Origin: Nonomuraea sp. NEAU-A123
GTDB taxonomy: Bacteria; Actinomycetota; Actinomycetes; Streptosporangiales; Streptosporangiaceae
DNA length: 64,000 bases
Direction of reading: 5' to 3'
Assembly: GCF_018603905.1 (NCBI RefSeq)
Contig: NZ_JAHFZZ010000004.1
Location: forward strand, 124,001-188,000
Of the stretch, positions 25,157-34,802 are shown one piece after another. Each line of letters opens with the position of its first letter. Position 1 is the stretch's first letter. Position numbers and translations under genes: made by a program. Under the pieces are notes generated by a model that had not been told where the DNA came from, searched no databases, and was given only the letters and a program-made list of their open reading frames with translations.

Positions 25157-26530
25157 ATGCCGACGAACGTGAACCGCTGGCAGGCGCGGCTGGACGAGCT
25201 GCGCGCCGCCCACCACGTGCCGGGCGCGTCGCTGGCCGTGCTGGTCGACGGCCGGATCCACGAGCTGGCCAGCGGGGTGCTGCACCGGGGGACCGGGGTG
25301 GAGGCGACGACCGACTCGGTGTTCCTGTCCGGCTCGATCGCCAAGGTCTACACCGCCACGCTGGTGATGCAACTGGCCGACTCCGGCGCGCTGGACCTGG
25401 ACGCGCCGGTGGTGGACGTGCTGCCGGAGTTCGCCACCCCCGACCCCGAGGCCACCAAGACCATCACGCCCCGCCAGTTGCTCTCCCACACCGGCGGTGT
25501 GACCAACGACTTCACCTACGACGCCGGCCGTGGTGACGACTGCCTGGCCCGCTATGTCCAGGCCGCCCGGAACGTGCCGCTGGACTGCCCGCCCGGCACC
25601 GCGATCTCGTACGGCAGCCTCGGATACAACGTGCTGGGCCGCGTCATCGAGGTGCTGACCGGCCAGACCTGGGACCAGGCGCTCAAGGACCGGATCTTCA
25701 CCCCGCTCGGGCTCGACCACTCGATGACGCTGCCCGAGGAGGCGCTCCGGTTCCGTGCGGCGATGAGCCACCTGGGCGAGTCCGGACAGGACCCCGAGCC
25801 CGCGCCCGACTGGGACCTGATGCCGCGCTCGGCGGGCCCCTACGGCCGGGTCATCAGCTCCGCCGCCGACATGGTGCGCTTCGCCCAGATGCACCTCAAC
25901 GGCGGCGACGGCGTGCTGTCCGCCGACGCCGTCGCCGCCATGCAACGCCGCGAGGTGGACGTGCCCGACAAGTGGACCGTCAGTGCCGACGGCTGGGGCC
26001 TGGGCTGGACCCTGTACGACTGGGACGGCATACCCGGCTACGGCCACGACGGCGCCGCCATCGGCCAGTACGCCTACCTGCGCGTCGTCCCGCACGCGGG
26101 CGTGGCCGTCGTCCTGCTGACCAACGGCGGCGGTGCCCGCCAGTTGTACGCCGAGCTGTTCCGGGAACTGCTCGGCGAACTCGCCGGAGTGCGGATGCCC
26201 GCCCCCTTCCTCCCGGCCGCCGAGCCCCCCGCGATCGACCTGGCGCCGCTGCTCGGCACGTACCGGCGCGAGGGCGTCGTCATCACCGTCACGCGCCAGG
26301 ACGACGGCAGGGCGCACATGCGCTACGAGTTCGTCGACGGCATGAAGGACCTCTCCCCGCCCCTCGAGATGACCCTGGAGCCGGTCACGGAGACGGTCTT
26401 CGCCGCCTCCGGTGCGGGCCCCTCCTTCAGCGAGGACTACATGCCCGTGGTCTTCTCCACCCTGACCAACGGCACCGAGTGCGTGTACGTCGGCATGCGC
26501 GCCACCCCCAAGACCGCTTTGAGAGACTGA
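25157..26530 (+). CDS. serine hydrolase of the beta-lactamase class C / DD-peptidase family
   Basis: This 457-aa protein has the serine beta-lactamase-like fold. The nucleophile motif SxxK is visible as GSIAKVYT near residue 57, with the preceding FLSGS typical of this family. The second motif, usually YxN, reads ISYGSLGYN, so the Asn position is Ser. A third-motif candidate is GYGHDGA. The C-terminal ~110 residues form an extra domain seen in EstB-like or D-aminopeptidase-like relatives. No signal peptide is apparent, which points to a cytoplasmic esterase or peptidase rather than a secreted beta-lactamase. The start at 25157 follows GAGGAGA. PhzF begins four bases after its stop, so the two are probably one operon. 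Confidence 0.85.
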   Translation: MPTNVNRWQARLDELRAAHHVPGASLAVLVDGRIHELASGVLHRGTGVEATTDSVFLSGSIAKVYTATLVMQLADSGALDLDAPVVDVLPEFATPDPEATKTITPRQLLSHTGGVTNDFTYDAGRGDDCLARYVQAARNVPLDCPPGTAISYGSLGYNVLGRVIEVLTGQTWDQALKDRIFTPLGLDHSMTLPEEALRFRAAMSHLGESGQDPEPAPDWDLMPRSAGPYGRVISSAADMVRFAQMHLNGGDGVLSADAVAAMQRREVDVPDKWTVSADGWGLGWTLYDWDGIPGYGHDGAAIGQYAYLRVVPHAGVAVVLLTNGGGARQLYAELFRELLGELAGVRMPAPFLPAAEPPAIDLAPLLGTYRREGVVITVTRQDDGRAHMRYEFVDGMKDLSPPLEMTLEPVTETVFAASGAGPSFSEDYMPVVFSTLTNGTECVYVGMRATPKTALRD

Positions 26531-26534
26531 CCGC

Positions 26535-27383
26535 ATGTTGCGCCCATTCCGGCAAGTTGACGTCTTCACTGCCACGCCCTACCAGGGCAACCCCCTCGCG
26601 GTGGTCCTCGACGGCGAGGGCCTGAGCACCGAGGCGATGCAGCGGTTCGCCCACTGGACGAACCTGTCCGAAACCACCTTCGTCCTGCCCCCCACCACGC
26701 CCGGCGCCGACTACCGGGTGCGGATCTTCACACCGACCACCGAGCTGCCCTTCGCCGGGCACCCGACGCTGGGCACCTGCCACGCCTGGCTGGAGGCCGG
26801 AGGCGTGCCGAAGGAGCCGGAGTCGGTCGTGCAGGAGTGCGGCGCCGGGCTGGTGACGCTGCGCAGGACGGACGGCGGGCTGGCGTTCGCCGCGCCCCCG
26901 CTGCTGCGGTCGGGGCCGGTGGACGAGCCGCTCGTCGAGCGCGTCGCCGGCCTGCTGGGCATCGGCCGCGACGAGATCGTCGACGCCGAGTGGGCCGACA
27001 ACGGGCCCGGCTGGGTGGCGGTGCTGCTGCGGAGCGCCGACGACGTGCTCGCGCTGCGTCCCGGGCCGATCGACATCGACCTGGGCGTGGTGGGCCCCTA
27101 TCCGCAGGGGTCGCCGCTCGCGATCGAGCTGCGGGCGTTCTTCCCGGTCAACGGCACCACGGCCGAGGACCCGGTGACCGGCAGCCTGAACGCCTCGGTC
27201 GCCCAGTGGCTGCTGCGCACCGGCCGCGTCACCGCCCCCTACGTGGCCGGCCAGGGCACCGTGCTGGGCCGCGCCGGACGCGTCCACGTCACCACCGGCC
27301 AGAGCCCCGAAAGCGGTCAGGAGCCGACGGTCTGGGTGGGCGGCTCCACCGTCACGTGCGTCACCGGCCAGGTCGAACTGTGA
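26535..27383 (+). CDS. PhzF family isomerase/epimerase
   Basis: This 282-aa protein matches the PhzF phenazine-biosynthesis-like fold of two similar halves. The N-terminus reads FRQVDVFTATPYQGNPLAVV, and Glu46 in WTNLSETTFV is the conserved catalytic acid. The TPTTELPFAGHPTLGT block and the second-half EDPVTGSLNASVAQWL block are also diagnostic. PhzF relatives shift double bonds or epimerise small acids; most are outside phenazine pathways, and no other phenazine genes are here. It follows the serine hydrolase by four bases and overlaps the converging pxpC by 23 bases. The substrate is unknown. Confidence 0.88.
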   Translation: MLRPFRQVDVFTATPYQGNPLAVVLDGEGLSTEAMQRFAHWTNLSETTFVLPPTTPGADYRVRIFTPTTELPFAGHPTLGTCHAWLEAGGVPKEPESVVQECGAGLVTLRRTDGGLAFAAPPLLRSGPVDEPLVERVAGLLGIGRDEIVDAEWADNGPGWVAVLLRSADDVLALRPGPIDIDLGVVGPYPQGSPLAIELRAFFPVNGTTAEDPVTGSLNASVAQWLLRTGRVTAPYVAGQGTVLGRAGRVHVTTGQSPESGQEPTVWVGGSTVTCVTGQVEL

Positions 27384-28227
27384 ACCGCACCCGGTCGCCC
27401 GGCCGGAGCTGCGCGGCGATCGGCAGGTCCGCCGCCCGCACCACCCCGATCACCGGGTAGCCGCCGGTCGGCGGGTGGTCGGCGAGGAAGATGATCGGCT
27501 GCCCGCTCGGCGGCACCTGCACCGCCCCCGTCACCATGCCCTCGCTGGGCAGCTCACCCTCCCGCGCCCGGGCCGGCTCCCGGCCGCGCAGGCGTACCCC
27601 CACGCGGTTGCTGTCCTGGCTCACCTCGTACGGCTCCGCGCAGAGCTCGGCCAGCGCCCCCGGCGCGAACCAGTCGTCGCGCGGCCCCGGCACGATCCGC
27701 AGGACGGCGGGCGGCGGCTTCCCGGCGGGCGCCAGATCCACCGAGATCTCCACCAGGCTCCCCGAGTCACCCACCGGGAGCATGCTCCCCTGGCGCAGCG
27801 GCGCCGGGCCGAGCCCGGAGAGCGAGTCCGTGGACCGGCTGCCGAGCACCGGCTCGACGGCGATCCCGCCCCGCACGGCCAGGTAGGTCCGCAACCCCCA
27901 CGCGGGCGCCCCGAACCGCACCTCGGCCCCGGCCGGCACCCAGAACGGCACCCCCATCCCGGCGCCCACGGGAAGAGCCGACCGAACGGTCAGCGGGCAG
28001 GGCGCGCCCGTGACCGCGACCCAGGCGCCCGCGTGGAAGGCCAGCCGCGCCCGCCCGTACGTCAGCTCGATCCCCGCCGCCTCCTTGGCGTTGCCGACGA
28101 GCCGGTTGGCCAGCCGCAGGCTCGCCTCGTCGGCCGCGCCGGAGCAGGGCACGCCCAGGTGCGCGTAGCCGGGCCGGCCCAGGTCCTGCACGGTCGCGTA
28201 GGGGCCGGGCGCGAGAATCTCGATCAT
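27361..28227 (-). CDS. pxpC: 5-oxoprolinase subunit PxpC (biotin-dependent carboxyltransferase family)
   Basis: This is a 288-aa protein. With PxpA and PxpB it forms the ATP-dependent bacterial 5-oxoprolinase, which opens pyroglutamate to glutamate. The sequence begins IEILAPGPYATVQDLGRPGY, characteristic of the KipA/PxpC family, followed by GVPCSGAADEASLRLANRLVGN. The C-terminus contains PIIFLADHPPTGGYPVIGVV. It is the last gene of the operon; its ATG overlaps the pxpB stop. Older annotations call it allophanate hydrolase subunit 2 or KipI antagonist. Context with both partners makes PxpC the best name. Confidence 0.92.
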   Translation of the reverse strand: MIEILAPGPYATVQDLGRPGYAHLGVPCSGAADEASLRLANRLVGNAKEAAGIELTYGRARLAFHAGAWVAVTGAPCPLTVRSALPVGAGMGVPFWVPAGAEVRFGAPAWGLRTYLAVRGGIAVEPVLGSRSTDSLSGLGPAPLRQGSMLPVGDSGSLVEISVDLAPAGKPPPAVLRIVPGPRDDWFAPGALAELCAEPYEVSQDSNRVGVRLRGREPARAREGELPSEGMVTGAVQVPPSGQPIIFLADHPPTGGYPVIGVVRAADLPIAAQLRPGDRVRFTVRPGR

Positions 28228-28850
28228 GCCGGCTCGAACCGTACGCGGGTGCCGGGCCGCAACAGCGACGGCGGGTCGGCGTCGACGTCCCAGATCCGCG
28301 TCGACGTACGGCCCAGCAGCCGCCAGCCACCCGGCGAGGCGGTGGGATAGATCGCGGAGTAGGGCCCGGCGATCGCCACCGAACCGGCCGGCACCGACGT
28401 GCGCGGCGTCGCCAGCCGCGGCAGGTGGAGCACCGGATCCAGCCCGGTCAGGTAGGCGAACCCCGGCGCGAACCCCAGCCAGCCCACCACCAGCTCCCGC
28501 CCGGTGTGCCGCGCGATCACCTCGTCCACCGGAATCCCGGCCAGCTCGGCCACGGAATCGAGATCCTCCCCGTCATAGACGACGGGAATGACCACGGCCT
28601 CCGGCTCAGCCCCGGGCGGAGCCCCGCTCTCCGGCCCCGACTCGAGCACCGCACCGAGCACCTCGTCCAGCCGCGCCCGCAACAGGCCCTGGTCGGCCCC
28701 CGGCGCCACCACCAGCACCGTCTCGGGCCCCGGCACGATCTCCACCACCCCCGCGGGCCGCGAGGCACGCAGGGCCGCGTCGAGCCGGTGCGACACCGCC
28801 AGCGACCCGGTCTCGACGAGCAGCCCGGCTTCGCCGGCCACCCGGATCAT
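28224..28850 (-). CDS. pxpB: 5-oxoprolinase subunit PxpB (KipI family)
   Basis: This 208-aa protein belongs to the KipI/allophanate hydrolase subunit 1 family. Recognisable blocks include VIPVVYDGEDLDSVAELAGI, then ELVVGWLGFAPGFAYLTGLD and LPRLATPRTSVPAGSVAIAG. In the three-subunit 5-oxoprolinase, PxpB is thought to perform the ATP-dependent activation together with PxpC. Both ends overlap neighbours by four bases (ATGA), giving a tightly coupled pxpA-pxpB-pxpC operon on the minus strand. B. subtilis KipI inhibits the sporulation kinase KinA, but the operon context points to metabolism here. Confidence 0.92.
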   Translation of the reverse strand: MIRVAGEAGLLVETGSLAVSHRLDAALRASRPAGVVEIVPGPETVLVVAPGADQGLLRARLDEVLGAVLESGPESGAPPGAEPEAVVIPVVYDGEDLDSVAELAGIPVDEVIARHTGRELVVGWLGFAPGFAYLTGLDPVLHLPRLATPRTSVPAGSVAIAGPYSAIYPTASPGGWRLLGRTSTRIWDVDADPPSLLRPGTRVRFEPA

Positions 28851-29602
28851 GCGAAGGCCTGCAGGACCACTCCCGCCTCCAGCAGCCCATCGCGTACGGC
28901 CTGCGCCAGCCGTACCGCGTCAGGCGTGTCGCCGTGCACGCAGATGGACCGGGCGGAGACCACCACCGGGCTGCCGTCCACGGCGGTCACCCGGCCCTCG
29001 ACGGCCATCCGCACGGCGCGGGCGGAGACCGCGGCGACGTCGTGGATCACCGCCCCGGGCTCGCGCCGCGAGACCAGCGCCCCGGCGGCCGTGTAGGCGC
29101 GGTCGGCGAACGCCTCGGTGATCGTCGGCACGCCCTCGGCGGCGGCGGCGCCGTGCACCACCGAACCGGGCAGCGTCAGCACCGGCAGCGAGGTGTCGTA
29201 ATCGGCCACGGCCTCGATCACCGCGGCCGCCTGGACCTCGTCGCGGCAGATGCGGTTGTAGAGCGCGCCGTGCGGCTTGACGTAGGAGACCCGGCCGCCC
29301 ATCGCCCGCGCGATGCCGTCGACGGCCGCGAGCTGGTAGAGCACCTCGGCGCAGAGCTCCTCCGGCTCGACGTCCATCTCCCTGCGCCCGAAGTGGGCCA
29401 GGTCGCGGTAGGACACCTGCGCCCCGATGGCCACGCCGCGATCCACGGCGGCCGCGCAGGTGCGCCTGATCGTCACCGGGTCGCCGGCGTGGAATCCGCA
29501 GGCGACGTTCGCGCTCGTGACGATGTCGAGCAGGGCCAGGTCGTCGCCCAGCCGCCACACGCCGAAGCCTTCGCCCAGATCAGCGTTGAGGTCGATCACC
29601 AT
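28847..29602 (-). CDS. pxpA: 5-oxoprolinase subunit PxpA (LamB/YcsF family)
   Basis: This 251-aa protein starts MVIDLNADLGEGFGVWRLGD and contains SANVACGFHAGDP and YVKPHGALYN, all diagnostic of LamB/YcsF proteins. It is the first subunit of 5-oxoprolinase, which recycles the pyroglutamate formed by spontaneous cyclisation of glutamine and glutamate. The start at 29602 follows GGGGAG; the frame remains open far upstream but that stretch is the shadow of another gene. It opens the pxpABC operon, 64 bases after the end of an uncharacterised gene on the same strand. Confidence 0.93.
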   Translation of the reverse strand: MVIDLNADLGEGFGVWRLGDDLALLDIVTSANVACGFHAGDPVTIRRTCAAAVDRGVAIGAQVSYRDLAHFGRREMDVEPEELCAEVLYQLAAVDGIARAMGGRVSYVKPHGALYNRICRDEVQAAAVIEAVADYDTSLPVLTLPGSVVHGAAAAEGVPTITEAFADRAYTAAGALVSRREPGAVIHDVAAVSARAVRMAVEGRVTAVDGSPVVVSARSICVHGDTPDAVRLAQAVRDGLLEAGVVLQAFA

Positions 29603-29666
29603 GCTCCCCATCATGGCGGTAGCGGCCGCCTCGGCGCGACGGACAGTGCCAGAGCCGGACGCCGGA

Positions 29667-31277
29667 CTAGATCTCGTCGGGGATGTCGGCGATGTCGTCG
29701 AGGGCGGAGGCGAGCTCGTCCGGGTCGCCGCCGATGCGCTCGGCGATCTCGATGAGCACGTGCAGCACGTCGTGGCGGTCGTGGCCGAGGTCGAGCAGCC
29801 GCTGGGCCGCCTCCCACAGCTGCGGCGGGTCGCCGTCCCACAGCCGCGCGGCGATCTCCTCGTGCCAGGCCAGGTGCTCCTCGTCGATGGCGCCGACGTG
29901 GTCGATCTCCAGCAGCGTGCGCCGGTCGCCCTCGTCGGCCGGGTTGAGCGCGTCGAGGTCGACACCGCCGTGCACGCCCTGCAGGAACGGGAACGCGAAG
30001 GCCCGTCTGGCCAGCGCCGACAGGTCGCCGTCCGGCAGCAGTCGCTCCAGCAGCGGCCGGTCCAGGCCGAACGAGGTCGGATCCCGGTATGACTCCGGGA
30101 ACTTGCCGGTCGCCTCCCACACCGCGTCGAGCGTGGCCTTGAGCCCTCTTTCCGGCAGGCCGGTGCGGCGGGCGGCGAAGCGCACCCACGCGGACAGCAC
30201 GTGCGGCATGGCCTCCTGTTCGGCCACGCTTAACATCACCTTGCGCGGCAGCCAGTCGAGCAGGAACGTCTCGCACTTGGTCGGGCTCACCCGCAGCGGC
30301 CGGTTGAAGTCCTGCTCGCAGCCGTAGTCGATGATGTGGTCGGCGCACCGCGAGGCCGCCGACGGGTCGGACAGGTGCTCGGCCGCGTCGGAGGCGAGGA
30401 ACTCCGCGGCCAGCATCGCCCGCCGCTCGCGGCTGTAGGGGGCCTCGATGTGCAGGGGAGCGGGGCGCTTGCGGCCCGGCGGGAGGGCCTTGAGCCGGGC
30501 GCGGGCGAAGGCGTGGAAGGCGCTGTAGCTGTCGCTGACCGGCGGCGGGGTCTTCGGCTCCCGGGTGGCCTTCATGGCCGACTCCAGCAGCGCCCTGGCC
30601 TGCTGGGGCTCGATCTCCTCGAACAGCAGCATCGCGTTGCCGGCCGCCTCGGCGCGGGCCTTGTCCAGCAGTGTGTCGACCTGCGAGGACACCCAGGCGT
30701 CGCGCGCCATGCCCGACATGTTGTGATCGACGACCATGACCAGCGCGTGCCGGTCCTGCTCCCGCTCGACGACCGGCGGCGCGTCACCGGCCGCCGGCTC
30801 CTCGGGGGCTCCGTCGCTCCAGCGGTAGCCGAACGTGCAGATCACCGTGTCCTGGTCGCCGTAGGCGTCGCGGGAGACGTAGCAGCCGGTCGGCTTGACC
30901 GCGCCGACCCGCTCGGCCCAGCCGGGCCTGGCCACGCCCGACTCCATCATCGCCAGCGCCGCGCCCTCGGCCTTGGCGCCCTGGCGGGCCGTGCCTAGAT
31001 AGGCCAGGCAGATGAGCAGCGTCAGCGACGCCGGAGTGCCGGCCTTGGCGGCGTAGTCGACCAAGCCCTCGCCGAGCACCTGTTCGACGTCACCACCCCG
31101 GACGCGCCTGCCCCACCAGGCTCCGATCATGTCGGAGACCATCAGCTCGGCGTCAAGGGGGCTGCGCACGGCCAGCAGCTCGCGAGCCGCCTGCACCATC
31201 TCCTTGAACACATCGTCTGGCGGGGTGCTCTCCCGGGGATCTCGTCGGTGTCGGCGCACGCCCTCACTCTCTCGCAT
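29667..31277 (-). CDS. conserved hypothetical protein, 536 aa
   Basis: This is a long, mostly helical soluble protein without a signal peptide or membrane segment. The N-terminal ~190 residues include DVFKEMVQAARELLAVRSPL and a Tyr/Trp-rich block (VICTFGYRWSDG). The middle carries FNRPLRVSPTKCETFLLDWL, and the C-terminus a helix-rich acidic region (RLLDLGHDRHDVLHVLIEIA). The pattern of a metal-free helical protein with a DUF1841-like C-terminal segment recalls uncharacterised actinobacterial proteins, but I cannot name a family with confidence. Length and codon use support a real gene. The start at 31277 is the first available; no strong ribosome-binding site is visible. A small helical-protein gene precedes it by 45 bases. 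Confidence 0.7.
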   Translation of the reverse strand: MRESEGVRRHRRDPRESTPPDDVFKEMVQAARELLAVRSPLDAELMVSDMIGAWWGRRVRGGDVEQVLGEGLVDYAAKAGTPASLTLLICLAYLGTARQGAKAEGAALAMMESGVARPGWAERVGAVKPTGCYVSRDAYGDQDTVICTFGYRWSDGAPEEPAAGDAPPVVEREQDRHALVMVVDHNMSGMARDAWVSSQVDTLLDKARAEAAGNAMLLFEEIEPQQARALLESAMKATREPKTPPPVSDSYSAFHAFARARLKALPPGRKRPAPLHIEAPYSRERRAMLAAEFLASDAAEHLSDPSAASRCADHIIDYGCEQDFNRPLRVSPTKCETFLLDWLPRKVMLSVAEQEAMPHVLSAWVRFAARRTGLPERGLKATLDAVWEATGKFPESYRDPTSFGLDRPLLERLLPDGDLSALARRAFAFPFLQGVHGGVDLDALNPADEGDRRTLLEIDHVGAIDEEHLAWHEEIAARLWDGDPPQLWEAAQRLLDLGHDRHDVLHVLIEIAERIGGDPDELASALDDIADIPDEI

Positions 31278-31322
31278 TCCAGGCTGAAACGGTGCGTAGA
31301 ACGCGGCCTGGTGACCCCGATG

Positions 31323-31547
31323 TTATCGGGGAGTCCGGGGCGGTGGTGCGGAGTTGACGATCGCCAGCAGATGTTCGCGGGCGATGCGTTCGATGACATC
31401 GGGCGTCGGCGAGATGCCGAGATGCTGCGCGCAGGCGCAGACGTCGGCTACGCAACGGTCGATGGTGTCCACGGGTATGGTCAGGAACTCTTCGGCCAGC
31501 CTGAGACTGACCGGCTCCCTGAGGAAGCGTGTGGCCAGAGCGAGCAT
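31323..31547 (-). CDS. small three-helix-bundle-type protein, 74 aa (hypothetical)
   Basis: The protein starts MLALATRFLREPVSLRLAEE and continues with TIDRCVADVCACAQHLG, then TPDVIERIAREHLLAIVNS. Three amphipathic helices separated by short turns resemble the actinobacterial family annotated as three-helix bundle dimerization domain proteins; this is a resemblance from memory. I chose the ATG at 31547, which has GAGGA 11 bases upstream, over the frame's first codon at 31619. A TTGACA-like hexamer (31640-31645, minus strand) could be its promoter. The function is unknown. Confidence 0.55.
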   Translation of the reverse strand: MLALATRFLREPVSLRLAEEFLTIPVDTIDRCVADVCACAQHLGISPTPDVIERIAREHLLAIVNSAPPPRTPR

Positions 31548-31702
31548 AGATGTGAGATTCCTCTGGAGGCCCTGGGGCAAACCCCCCAGGAATGGTTGCA
31601 GGGCGACGTGCGCTCCCATTTCATCTTTTCTCGGCTGAGTGTCAAGCCTCTACAACGCTTGTGTTCGCTTCTTCGGAACCGCATTCGTGCGAAGCTGTTC
31701 CC

Positions 31703-32272
31703 ATGCGCATCCAGCTCGCCCAGCGGACGGAGGCCGACGATCTTCTCGGCCGAAGTCCGCTTGCCCTGCTCGTCGGCATGCTGCTCGATCAGCAGATCCC
31801 GATGGAATGGGCGTTCACGGGGCCTCACACCATCTCCGAGCGGCTCGGACATGACCTCACCGCGGAGGAGATCGCGGCCCTCGACCCCGAGGAGTTCGCC
31901 ACGCTGCTGGCCGCGAAACCGGCCGTGCACCGCTACCCGAAGTCGATGGCCGACAGGGTCCAGCAGTTGGCCGCCTACCTCGTGGAGCACTACGACGGCA
32001 AGCCCGAACGGGTCTGGAGTGACGCCGCCGACGGCAAAGAGCTGCTCAACCGGCTCCTGGGACTTCCCGGCTTCGGCAAGCAGAAGGCTCAGATATTTTT
32101 GGCATTGCTCGGCAAGCAAATGGGGGTTCAACCGCCAGGATGGCGCGAGGCGGCTGGACCCTATGGCGAGGAGGGGTCGTTGCGTTCGGTAGCGGATGTG
32201 GTCGACGCCGACACACTGGGTCGCGTTCGGGCCGCCAAGCAGGAGGCCAAGCGCGCGGCCAAGGCCAAGTAG
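31703..32272 (+). CDS. HhH-GPD-type base excision repair protein
   Basis: This 189-aa protein carries the HhH-GPD fold of DNA glycosylases: an N-terminal helical block (ALLVGMLLDQQIPMEWAF), then a helix-hairpin-helix with the GxGxxKA motif (LLGLPGFGKQKAQIFLALLG). It is shorter than AlkA or EndoIII and lacks a C-terminal iron-sulfur cluster. Compact HhH-GPD proteins of this length are widespread in actinobacteria and are assumed to act in base excision, but their substrates are untested. The C-terminus ends in an Ala/Lys/Arg helix. The start is the ATG at 31703; the frame opens earlier over the promoter of the divergent gene. Confidence 0.85.
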   Translation: MRIQLAQRTEADDLLGRSPLALLVGMLLDQQIPMEWAFTGPHTISERLGHDLTAEEIAALDPEEFATLLAAKPAVHRYPKSMADRVQQLAAYLVEHYDGKPERVWSDAADGKELLNRLLGLPGFGKQKAQIFLALLGKQMGVQPPGWREAAGPYGEEGSLRSVADVVDADTLGRVRAAKQEAKRAAKAK

Positions 32273-32466
32273 CCTGATCTTGCTGCGCAACGTGGAGCGA
32301 TTTTGACAGGATGCGTTGACCGTATGGCGGCCGGGGCTTCCGTCCGCGCCTGCCCATCGCCGATGATGTACTGCAGAATCCGGTCGCCCGGAGCTGCGCT
32401 ACGCCGATACACAGTTATGGAGATGTGCCGCGTGGGAGACCCTGGCACGCGACGGAGGTGCCGACC

Positions 32467-34560
32467 ATGAGCGCCGAGACCTCCGTTCCCCGTCCCCGGG
32501 AGTCGGATGTGGACATCTCAGACTCCGCCCTCTTCAAGGGCATGCTGTCGGAGGCCGAGTTCGCCTTCGCGTTCTTCGATGCCGCCGGACACGTGCAACT
32601 GGTCAACGACGTGTTCACCGACGTCGTCGGCGTGCCCGCCGAGCGGCTCGTCGGCCGCGCGCCCGTCGAGACGCTCACGGCCGATCTCAGCCAGCTCATC
32701 ACCCATGCGGTCCAGGCCGTCACCGAGAGCGACGCTCCGGTGACCGAGAGTCGCGTACGCGTGCGGTCGTCCGAAGGCGAGACCAGGCACTGGTCGCTGT
32801 CGTTCTCACCGGTCCACGACGACGAGGGCGAGCTGCGGGCGATCGCGCTCATCGGCCTCGACGTGACCGAGAGCCGTCAGATCGAAGAGGACCTGCGGCG
32901 CAGCGAGGAGCGCTACCGCTCGCTGGTCGAGGCGCAGTCGCAGCTCGTGTGGATCACCTCGCCGACCGGCACGGTGGTGGAGGACGCGCCGCAGTGGCGC
33001 GCGATCACCGGGCAGGGGCTGGAGGAATACCTCGCGGTCGGCTGGCTGGAGGCCGTCCATCCCGAGGAGCGCCAGCAGACCGAGGAAGCCTGGAAGGAGG
33101 CGCTGCGCGGCCGGACCATGTTCGAGTGGAACTACCGTGTGCGCACCCGGGCCAGCGGTTTCCGCCACTTCGAGGTGCGGGCCGTCCCCATCATCAGGCA
33201 TGGCAGGGTCGTGGAGTGGGTCGGCGCCAACACCGACGTGACCCCGCAGCGCGAGGCCGAGGAGATGCGCGGCAGGCTGACCGACCAGCTCGGCGCCGCG
33301 GCCCTGCGCACGGCGCGCCTGCAGGGCGCGACCGCGATGCTGGCCGAGGCGCTCACCGTCGAGCAGGTGGTGCAGGTCATCATCGACGTCGGCCGCACCG
33401 CCCTGGCCGCCGACCGCTCCGCGGTCGCGCTGCTCGACACCGACCGCGCCGCGCTCAAGCTGATCAACGGCGAGGGCGTCCCGGAAGCGTCGGGCATGTC
33501 CGGCGAGGAGATCCCGCTCTCCTCCTCCAGCGTGATGACCATGGCGGTCAACAGCCGCAGACCGGTCTTCGCCGAGTCGCCTGACAGCTTGAAGTCCCAG
33601 CTTCTGGAAGCCGGTGGCGACGAACAGGTGCTGGGCAATTATCTCACGCACAGTGACGAGAAGGCCTGGGTCGGACTGCCGCTCCTGGCGGCCGGACGGG
33701 CGCTGGGCGCGCTGCGGTTCTCGTTCACGAGGCCGCAGAAGATCTCCCAGGAGGACGGCGTCTTCCTGGAGGCGCTCGCCGGTCAGTGCGCGCTCGCCGT
33801 CGAGCGGGCCACGCTCTTCGAGCGCGAGCACAAGACCGCCGAGACGCTCCAGCGCAGCCTGCTGCCCGACCGCCTGCCGGTGGTCAAGGGCCTGGTGCTG
33901 GCCCAGCGGTTCCGCTCGGGCAGCCGTCACGTGCAGGTCGGCGGCGACTGGTACGACGCGTTCGTGCTGCAGGACGGCCGGGTCGCGGCGGTCGTCGGCG
34001 ACGTCATGGGCAAGGGCGTGAAGGCCGCGGCGGGCATGGGGCGCATCCGCAACGCCATGCGCGCCCTCGCGCTGACCAACCCGCCGCCCGCGGCCGTCCT
34101 CACCGGTCTCGACCGGGTCTTCGAGGCCACCGAAGAGGAAGAGCAGGTCACGACCCTCGCCTACATGGTGGTCGAGCCCGTCACCGGCGAGGGCACGCTG
34201 GCGCTCGCCGGCCATCCGCCGCCCGTCCTGGTCTCTCCGCAGGGCACGGCGATCCTCTGCGACGCCGAGCCCGGCACGCCGCTGGGCTGGCCGACCAGCC
34301 GCCGGCAGTTCCGGTTCGTGGTGCCGCCCGGACACACCGCCGTGCTCTACTCCGACGGCATGGTGGAGAACCGGAAACGCGGTTTGGACGCAGGACTCGC
34401 AGAGCTTTGCAGTGTTGTGACCGAAGCGCCGCCTGAGGTCGTCAGTAGCCCGCATATGTTGCTGGACTTCCTGGTTGACCGCATGCTGTCTGGATATGAA
34501 CAGGATGATGACGTTACCGCCCTGGCTATCCACGTGCCGCCCGCCACGAAGAGTGACTGA
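32467..34560 (+). CDS. PAS-PAS-GAF-SpoIIE (PP2C) protein phosphatase
   Basis: This 697-aa cytoplasmic sensor-phosphatase has two PAS domains at about residues 20-125 and 145-270 (the second with [20 protein letters not shown] and a PAC tail). A GAF domain follows at about 295-450 and a SpoIIE/RsbU-type PP2C phosphatase at about 470-690. Metal-binding motifs are visible as GGDWYDAF (near 492), GDVMGKG (near 510) and the C-terminal [11 protein letters not shown]. Such proteins dephosphorylate anti-sigma antagonists in response to redox, light or ligand signals sensed by PAS/GAF. The start at 32467 has GGAGGT seven bases upstream. The principal sigma factor follows downstream, but a direct link is not implied. 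Confidence 0.92.
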   Translation: MSAETSVPRPRESDVDISDSALFKGMLSEAEFAFAFFDAAGHVQLVNDVFTDVVGVPAERLVGRAPVETLTADLSQLITHAVQAVTESDAPVTESRVRVRSSEGETRHWSLSFSPVHDDEGELRAIALIGLDVTESRQIEEDLRRSEERYRSLVEAQSQLVWITSPTGTVVEDAPQWRAITGQGLEEYLAVGWLEAVHPEERQQTEEAWKEALRGRTMFEWNYRVRTRASGFRHFEVRAVPIIRHGRVVEWVGANTDVTPQREAEEMRGRLTDQLGAAALRTARLQGATAMLAEALTVEQVVQVIIDVGRTALAADRSAVALLDTDRAALKLINGEGVPEASGMSGEEIPLSSSSVMTMAVNSRRPVFAESPDSLKSQLLEAGGDEQVLGNYLTHSDEKAWVGLPLLAAGRALGALRFSFTRPQKISQEDGVFLEALAGQCALAVERATLFEREHKTAETLQRSLLPDRLPVVKGLVLAQRFRSGSRHVQVGGDWYDAFVLQDGRVAAVVGDVMGKGVKAAAGMGRIRNAMRALALTNPPPAAVLTGLDRVFEATEEEEQVTTLAYMVVEPVTGEGTLALAGHPPPVLVSPQGTAILCDAEPGTPLGWPTSRRQFRFVVPPGHTAVLYSDGMVENRKRGLDAGLAELCSVVTEAPPEVVSSPHMLLDFLVDRMLSGYEQDDDVTALAIHVPPATKSD

Positions 34561-34802
34561 ATGAATCAGTCATAAGGGTTGCTTTCGGGTATCAGTGCCG
34601 CGCTTACGTACGCACTACTGTCTGGGTCGGCCTAGGGTGGAAGACAACCGCCGGGAGGTGGCCGTATGGAGTGCGAGGTCGTGCCAGAATGCTGGACAGG
34701 TCCGTCGCGATCCGCGCGGCCGCATCGTTCTCCGAGAGAGGCAACAGCCCCCCAGCGGGGATCTGGGTCCATTGTCGCCACGCGTTCGTTCGAGAGGTGT
34801 TC

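Noticed and set aside
26535..27383. Phenazine biosynthesis cluster
   Set aside because: PhzF-like protein stands alone; no PhzA/B/C/D/E/G genes are present, and most PhzF homologues act elsewhere.
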